NCBI RefSeq assembly: GCF_011397635.1
Contig: NC_064764.1
Span: forward strand, 39,608,955-39,672,954
From: Epinephelus fuscoguttatus
Taxonomy: Eukaryota > Chordata > Actinopteri > Perciformes > Serranidae
Reading direction: 5' to 3'
Length of the DNA: 64,000 nt
The notes under the pieces are model-generated. The model did no database searches, was not told the DNA's origin, and saw only the letters and a list, made by a program, of their open reading frames with translations. Of this stretch, positions 48,301 through 57,300 are shown one piece after another; positions within the stretch are counted from its first letter, which is position 1, and every line of letters starts with the position of its first letter. The position numbers were made by a program, and so were the translations under genes.

Positions 48301-51300
48301 CACCAAACCCAAAGATTAAAAAGTACGATATTTAAAATCAATTAATTTTTTTGTATTTCCTGAGCTGGATCTACTCATGTTAACATAAATAATTTCATTT
48401 CATTTAAACATGCAATGACATACAATGTTACTTTTAAGAAAAAAAAAATCTTACAGAAAATTCGGGAAGAGAAAGTTATCAATATTTTTCCAATATGACA
48501 TGAGTTTACAACAAAACAGGACAGAAACACACAAAATTCATTCGGTCATGGTAAACTACTGATTAACCCTATGGGCCCTAGGCGTTTTTGGGGTATTTTT
48601 ACTACCTTTAGTTTTAAGCTCATATCACAGTCATTATAAAGGCTACATACACATGCTATATCTTGTTGGGTTTTTTTCAGGACAATCTGGGCTAACCAGA
48701 TTTGCCATCATTCCATGTCCTTCTATGTGCCTGTATTTTATATTAATTTTTATATCAATGAAAAAAACAAATCTGTGTGCCTAAATTCTTACATGTATCT
48801 CAGCATAGCAAGTTGGAAGAAGACATATTCTGCCATATATGAAGAGGGGAGACTCTCTGGAATCTGGCAATATAAGAACCATGATGCTGGGACATTCTGT
48901 CACTTCACAGCTGTCCAAAACATGTGGTTTGTGCCAGGTGGGGCATTTTGGGCATGGGGGGGGCGGGTGTCCCCCTCAATGTATATGGTGACTACGGCCC
49001 TGTCATGCATGCATAATTAGGCTGCAGTTGTCTGGGTGCGCAAAGGTGAAGTGGCTGGTCTTGTCATACAAAGTTTGATGGAGTGTCAACTGGACAATAT
49101 GGAGATATTTGCATCTTGAAAGCCGGACTACAAATGTGGATAGACAGGGAGAAACACACGCAAGCCTAAGACGTGGTAAGATACGATATTCCTCACTATA
49201 TGAAGTGACTGATAACAAGATCTGTATAATGGATTGTAACGAACTTCGTCAGGTTTTTATTTTGTAGACAATGAATCTGGATTTATAGCATGAAGTGATG
49301 ACAGCACAATGATGTGTGTGGTATCACTGGAAAGCTCTGATCCTGCGCTTTCACGTGATATGGCATTTCTGTGCGAGCCTGCATTCGCGAGTAATCCACC
49401 CAAGAGTAATGTGTGTGCAGAGCTGTATGAAAAGCTCTGCTATACATAATTTTAGTGTAACTTTATCCATTTGTTTCACTGTGAAAATATTGGACTACCG
49501 ACAAGTGCTTGGCCTTGTCGGAAAGCTACGATTCTGCTTTTTCACGTGATATGTGTGGCTTCTCGCCATGATGCACGCGGAGAAAATCAATAGAGAAGAA
49601 CAGGTGTGAATTTGGACGCACTATGAGTAGTTTGGGCCCATAGGGTTAATAGCGCTATATGCTATGAAAGTGTGATGTCAGCATAACCGACCGTCCCCAT
49701 CATCTGACGGTTAATGGCCTCTTCGTTTGCGAGGACAAGGAGGGCGCGCAGTTCCTTGTCTCCCCAGTTGCTCATCTTTACAGTGTCTGTCAGGTTTGTG
49801 TTTCCCTCTTGCTACTAGCTGCTCGCTAATTCCTGCAATCAGCTGTTTCCTGTTTATCCACCACCAGTGGCTCGCACGTGCAGCGTCATCAACAGCTCCT
49901 CCCACAAGTCATCAACAGCTCCTCCCACAAGTCATCAACAGCTCCTCCCACAAGTCATCAACAGCCCCTCCTGTTGCAGAAGGCCGCCTCGGTCTGTTTA
50001 AACTAAAAGGGTTCCACCAATATGTCTACCTTACGAGGCGGAAAATTGGGCACCTCGGATCAACTCGCCAACCGGCTCTGTGTGTCTAAACGCTCGCAGC
50101 TTGCCGGCAAAACGGCCCAACATTCACTGAAAATCTGGCAGTGTAAACGGGGCTAATGACTTGATCTCACCTCTGTTGTCTACTGTCATCAAACCTCTTC
50201 CTGTCCTGTTACAGATTGTTTTTAAGAACAAGGCCTCCAGGCCCTACAGCATCTATCCACATGGACTGACCATAGAGAAGTCAGATGAGGGAGTCAACTA
50301 CCCAGCAGGAGGTACTAAATCTCTCCTCACAGTAAAACAGATGGATTTCTGTGGTGGTATGATGTACCCACTCTGGTTTCACCATATAAAAAGATTACAG
50401 TCAAACTGATGAGGTAAATCTTTATGTGTTTGCCAGGCAACCAATCTCATGGTGTTCAGCCAGGTGAGACACACACCTACATATGGAAAGTGGTCGACGA
50501 GGATGAGCCTTTTGACGCAGATTCTCGATGTCTGACACGACTGTACCACAGCGCAGTGGACACACCACGGGACATCGCCTCAGGACTGATAGGACCAATC
50601 CTCATCTGCAAGAGTCACTCTCTCAATATCAGGGGTGTGCAGGTAAAGACACTCATTCATTTTTAGGCATGCTTGCATATGTATAACAAATGTACATATT
50701 CCTACTCCATCCATTGAGAAATAAACTGTTAAAATTAGAAGTCGTAAATGAAACAATCCAAAATATACTTCTGGTTTCTCTCCACAGCTGAAAGCAGACA
50801 AGGAGCAGCACGCCATGTTGGCTGTATTTGATGAGAACAAGAGTTGGTACCTGGATGACAACATTCGCCAATATTGCGATCGAAGCAAAGTCAACAAGGC
50901 AGACCCCAACTTTTATAAATCCAATGTCATGCACAGTACGTTTTTGCTATAATCAGACTGAAACTAATGAAAGCTCATTCTTTAAAAGATATGACATATT
51001 CACTAAAATTCATTAATATTCATATCAATCTCCTTACAGCAATTAACGGTTATGTGTTTGAGAGCGGACCGCTCTTGGGCTTCTGCAATGGTGAGGTGGC
51101 AACATGGCACGTCTCCAGCGTAGGAGCACCAGACTTCATCCAGACGGCTACTTTCTACGGCCATCCGTTTGAGCTGAATGGACGAACGGATGACTTTCTC
51201 AGCCTCTACCCTATGACTGGAGAGACAATCACTATGAACATGGACAACATCGGTCAGTCAGGGTTTACAATGCCTCTTTTAATGTCAAGTTATATATCGT

Positions 51301-54300
51301 GTAGGGAAACCTTTAACTTGAGAAAATACTGTGACAACAGAAAGTCAGTATGGTACCATCTGAAACGTCTGCGCGTGAAATGCTGCAGCTTTGTATTTTA
51401 ATGGATGATTTTTTTGTATCCCTCTCAAACCAGGTGTCTGGCTCATGGCTACTCTGAATTCCCATGAGACAACCAAGGGAATGCGTGTAAAGTTTCAGGA
51501 TGTTGAGTGCTTTCGCGACCGCCAGTATGAGTACAACGACTATGACGATAATGAAGAATTCACAGAATTTACTTTGTGGAACCCTCTCAGCTTGGATGAA
51601 ATCAAAAAGGAAGAGGAGAAGAAAATACCTGAGAAAAAAAAGCCAGTGGAGCCAGATTATTACACGGAAATGTTTGCAGATGAATTAGGTCTCAGGTCTC
51701 TGAAGAACCAGTCTGCTATATCAGATGTGGAGCTGCTTGACCTCTCCATCCTCGAATATGATACTATCGATGTGCCTGATGGAGATACTCATGTAACCGT
51801 TAATTTCACTGAGACAAGGAATAAAAACAAAACATCTACTCCAAAACCAAATGCTCTAAATGACACATTATTATCAAATGGGAAAGAAGAGGATGGACTA
51901 AACCTTACAGCAGTTAATTTGCTGAAGCAAAGCATGAGCGAGAATACAATACATTTGCAGAACAGTAGTGCGCCATCAACTTCTGACAATTCTTCTGTGC
52001 ATAAAACAGAAAACACAACAGCTCACAATGCTACGTTGTTATCAGATCTAATGAACGCAACCCTGACTGATGCCAACAAGACTTCTGCGGGTGGGATCTT
52101 GATGGAGGACTCCGAGGAGACAATCACCAGAGGGGACGTGTTTTCTTACTCTACGCCTTTGTCCAATTCCAGCACCAGCAATCTCCACAGTGCACCAGAG
52201 GGCAACGCCACAAAACAGGAAGATAAGAATAACACTGCAGCTGACCTGTCAGCAGATGGATCGCACCATTCTTTGTCTATTCCAGCGGCTGATGTTGAAG
52301 AGGTCGACTTCAGCAGCCTTATCAGAAGCATCTTGAACATCTTCGAGCTGAGGTTGGAGAGCACAGATGACGAAATCAGTGGCAAGGACTCGCTGACCAC
52401 CACAACAGAGCCAGACAATGACCTTCAAATGAACTCCTCTGACATTATCCCCACCAATTCCAGCCTTGAAAATGTAACACATGATTTACTCCAAAATGGG
52501 TCCTTACAGAATGTCACGGTGGATATGTCGAAATCAAATTCATCAGGGAAGATTAGTTTAGAAAGTAAGAAGAACGCCTCAAATCTTCTTGGTGAGTTGA
52601 GCCATGCATCTACTGCAACAAGTCGCAATGACTCCCTGATCACCACTTCCAGCATTGAAAATGTAACACACGAGTTGCAGCAAACTGGGCCTTTACAGAA
52701 TATATCGACATTAAATTCATCCGCAGAGATTATTTCAGAGAGATGGAAGAATGCCTCTGATCTTCTTGGTGAGTTCAACCACACATCGTCTGCAAAAAGC
52801 TTCTCCAATGACACTTCTGAGGAGCCAACAGCGCCAGACAGCATTGAAGAAGAAGTGCATATCTACCTCACAGAAAACAGTGCGCAGGTGATTAAAACCA
52901 CCTCCATCAAAACGCAGGGCCACAACTGGACTTACGATGGAACTCACCAACTGGAACCCGGGGATATTCCTGACTACATGATGAAATATCTTGGAAAAGA
53001 AACCCCCAAAACGACGCCAACTCCAAAAAAGAAGGTCAGGAGGGTGAACCTCCGACAGTGGCCGCAGAAGGGTCAGGGCATGAAAACAAAGAGGAGGAAG
53101 GAGTACAAGCCTCAAGCCAGGAGTGGCTTACCGTTCTCTCCTCGTGGGTTCCATCCAGGCATGACCCCGCGAGGGTCACGACCCCTTGCACTGCAGCCTG
53201 TCTCTGATGAAGCGGAGCTCATTAACATGCCCGTGGTCATTGGTGTGCCTCGGCCTGATTTCAGTGACTACGAGCTGTACATTCCTGGGGACGAACCACA
53301 TCATCTACAGCCAGTTACCGAAGATTTGAATCAAGATGAATATGAATATGTGACCTATGTAGACCCCTACAGCAGTCATGAAGACTTAAAGAATATCAAC
53401 CTAGATGACACCACCAAATACTACTTAAAAAACTCAGGCCCGAATGATCGGACTTATTTCATCGCTGCAGAGGAGGTTGAGTGGGACTACAGTGGCTACG
53501 GACAGAGGTAAGCTCAGAGATATGAAGAGCTCACACAACATTTGAAAAGACACGATTGTTATGATTTTTTGGAGAATTGTACAGCAGGTACACATTGGTA
53601 CACAAAGCTGAAATATGTTCTGTTCTCACCACAGGAGGCAAGACAAGTCGCAGCAGAACAGCCGAGAAACTAAGTTCACTAAGGTGGTTTTCCGAGGATA
53701 CTTGGACAGCAGCTTCAGCACACCTGACATCCGTGGAGAGATGGACGAGCATCTAGGCATCCTGGGACCTGTCATTAAGGCGGAGGTCGGACAAAACATC
53801 ATGGTAAGACTGTCAGCTTCTGATTCTTCTGGGATCTCACATTTTCTTATTTTATTTCTTGTGTTAAGCTTCCCTTTCATCACTGCCTCTGCCCAGGAGG
53901 TTTTGTTTTGGTTCAGTTTGTTTCTTTGTCAACAAGACTTTGTAAAATCTACTGGCACCACTTTCGTGAAACTTGGCGAAAGGGTGTAGCGTTAACCAAA
54001 AAAAAACCCTTGAAATTTTGGACCAGATTCAACTTTTAGATTTAGATTTAATATTTAGATTTGGCATTTAACATTTATATTTAATTTGTCACTTGTGTGT
54101 AATATACTGTCTTTCATGAAATTTATGAAATGTGAGGAAAAGGAGCTGAATTTCAGGAAAGTGAGCTAAATATAATCAAAATATATCAGCTAGAAAATTG
54201 TAACCTAATTTTTAAATCAGGCGCCCTTCGAGGGACGAGCTGTTTCACCGTATTAACAGTCTCTGTGCTAAACTAAAATAACTGTCCAAAGTTTTCATCA

Positions 54301-57300
54301 AACTTTTTGCAAGAAAATTAATAAGCGTATTTTCCAAAATATTAAACTATTCCTTTAGAGCCATGATTACCCAACCAGAGGATGTGTCTGTTTGTCTTGC
54401 AGGTGGTGTTCAGGAACAACGCCAAGCGTCCTTACTCTTTGCATCCAAACGGAGTTTCCTACACGAAGAACACAGAGGGTCTGTCCTATGAGGATGGCTC
54501 CAAGTACTGGCATAAATATGACAATGAGGTTAAGCCCAACACCACCTTCACATATATGTGGAAGACCAGTTCTATGGTTGGGCCATCGCCAGGAGAGTCT
54601 CACTGTCGGACCTGGGCCTACTATTCAGGCGTTAATCCTGTGAGTAATCTGAACTTTGTGGACAATTATTGAATAAATGCTATTTACAAATAGAAATTAA
54701 AGAAACATAATGCAAATTTTAGTTGATTGTTGAGTCTCAGAGTTTTAGACCTGGTATTGACACATGATACGTGATCCAAACACAAGTGAACAGTGGAGAC
54801 ACGCCTCTGTTCACACCTGTGTCTATCATGTGTCTCCAGCTGACCGTGTGTGTTCAGATTTCATTACTGCCCCACGCACACGTTATTAGCTGGCTTTTAA
54901 AAGAAACCACAGAGTCAGCGGATCGTGAGGGAGCAGGCAGGGTGTTCCAAGATGTAGGTGCTACGGTCGCAAAAGCTAAATCACCTCGTGTCTTAAGATG
55001 AGTGCGAGGGACAGACAACAAATGTAGTGTAGTCTGACCGTGTAATACTCTGTAAGCAAGGATGAGAATTTTAAACTGGATCCTGAACCCAACAGGGAGC
55101 CAGTGAGGGGATTTTAGTGTAGGCACTAGTGGACCATTTCTATTGCAGAGTTCAAAGGGTCAAAACCACTGTGTATAGAGTTGGAGTTTCTGACTGTGGC
55201 ACCCCCTAGTGGCAGCATAAAAACATTCAACAGGCTGAAAGTAACTCACACTGCACCGAGTTTCAACAGGACTGTGTAATTTTTCTACAAACACAAACTC
55301 ACACACAGATGTGTTTGGGTTGAGCACAGTGGACTGTATTCACTTAAGGGTATGTTCTGTCTCTTAGGAGAAGGATATCCACACTGGATTGATTGGGCCT
55401 TTGCTGGTGTGTCGAGAAGGAACCCTGACCAAGAAGTTATCAGACATGAGGGAGTTCACGCTGCTTTTCATGACCTTCGATGAGTCGCAGAGCTGGTACT
55501 ACGAGGACAACCGTGAGAAGATACAGAGGAGAAGCCGAAGGAGATTTATGGACCCCGACTTCAAGGACAACCTCAAGTTCCACTGTAATGCATTATAAAC
55601 CTTCAGCTAGCCTGGTTCAACTGATCCTCCTCCCCAAATCTTTTGATCATAAGATATAACATGCAAATTTAAACACATTTAGTATGTAAATCCACTGTTA
55701 ATAATCTATTACTGTGTCAAAAAGTCCACAGTATCTGTAGGTAGAATTCACTGAGTTGCATTAACTTTTTTCCGTGCATTCGAGAGTTATCAGTAAACAG
55801 AAAAACAAAGTCACCTGACCAAACATCATCAAAATGTCTTCTTGTCTGTCTTTTTTCTTCAGCCATCAATGGCATCATATACAACCTGAAGGGCCTGAGG
55901 ATGTACACCAACCAGCTGGTGTGCTGGCACCTGATCAACATGGGCTCTCCCAAAGACTTTCAGAGTATCCACTTCCACGGACAGACGTTCCTCCACAAGA
56001 AGCAAACCAGCTACAGACAGGCCGTTTATCCTCTGCTGCCAGGTGAGCAACATACTGTCTGTTTCTTAAAGGGACAGTTCACCCTCGAAGCCCCTCTATG
56101 CAGTGTTTGCATGTTCTCCCCGTGTCAGTGTGGGTTTCCTCCAGGTGCTCCAGCTTCCTCCCACAGTCCAAAGACATGCAGGTTAATTGGTGACTCTAAA
56201 TTGTCCGTAGGTGTGAATGTGAGTGTGAATGGTTGTCTGTCTCTATGTGTCAGCCCTGTGATAGTCTGGTGACCTGTCCAGGGTGAACCCTGCCTCTTGC
56301 CCAATGTCATCCAGGATAGACTCCAGCCCAAGTGGTTACAGAAAATGAATGACTGAATGTATTTGGTGTCGACAGCATAGCAGAGACTAGATGTTTCAAC
56401 TAAATCACTGAATCAAACTGTGTTTGCAGGAAGTTTTGCTACTCTGGAGATGAATTCATCCAAACCTGGCCTTTGGCAGCTGGAGACAGAAATTGGTTTG
56501 AACCAACAGAAGGGCATGCAGACCCTGTTCCTGGTTCTAGATAACGGTACAAACACCTACACAACCCTGCAGCATTAAGACATACTGTCATGTTGTGTTT
56601 TCATATTGAGCTTTTGCTTTTGTCTCCTTCAAGACTGCTACCGTCCACTGGGTTTAGAATCAAGCAGCGTGAAAGACAACCAGATCACAGCAATCAACAC
56701 GAGAGGTAGCCATGCCTCCTTCTGGCTGCACCCATCTGTTTTACCAAATGCACCATGTATCGCAGTAAAGTTCTGTGTCACTGGAGGAATGACAATATTT
56801 TAATCTTTGTAGGATACTGGGAGCCATTTCTGGCCAGACTGAACAATCAGGGTAAATACAACGCATGGAGCACAGAGCAGAACCACAGCTGGATTCAGGT
56901 ATGGTGTTATAAGTGTGAATGTGTGTTTGTGTTTAACTATATTTGCATGTGTGCGCTTGCTTTCCACGTGACAACAATCTGCTACCTGTGGACTTCCCCC
57001 TGTACAGGTGGACTTCCAGCGGCCAGTTGTGATCAGCCAGGTGGCCACGCAGGGAGCCAAGCAGATGTTCTACTCCCAGTACACGACGAAGTACATGATC
57101 TCCTACAGCAACGACCGCAGGAAGTGGATCTTCTACAAGGGCGACAGCAGGGACCTCAGGAAGGTGGGGGTTTGATCACTTTGGATCAATGCAGCTACAA
57201 ACTAAGTGAGACGTGTGCGATCGCTCATTTTTCTTCTCGCTGTCTCTTTCACCAGATATTCACTGGGAACCAGAACGCCTATGATCCAAAAACAAACACC

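Larger units (their letters stand above)
46525..51510 (+). other. f5: f5 region: A2 domain (exons 7-13 part)
   Basis: Starts [18 protein letters not shown] and includes [49 protein letters not shown] and [15 protein letters not shown] sequence ([19 protein letters not shown]), then [15 protein letters not shown]. Exon 10 ends LNIR-GVQ: Arg533, codon 50631-50633, matches human Arg506, the factor V Leiden cleavage site, which is therefore kept. Confidence 0.9.
53452..56546 (+). other. f5: f5 region: A3 domain (exons 13-18)
   Basis: Landmarks: [113 protein letters not shown] and [10 protein letters not shown]. These follow human factor V A3 closely, with no internal stop or frameshift. Confidence 0.92.

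Noticed and set aside
48715..49020. 101-aa frame inside the piggyBac-type element as a transposase
   Set aside because: No DDD motif, no similarity to piggyBac transposase that I can see, and far too short.
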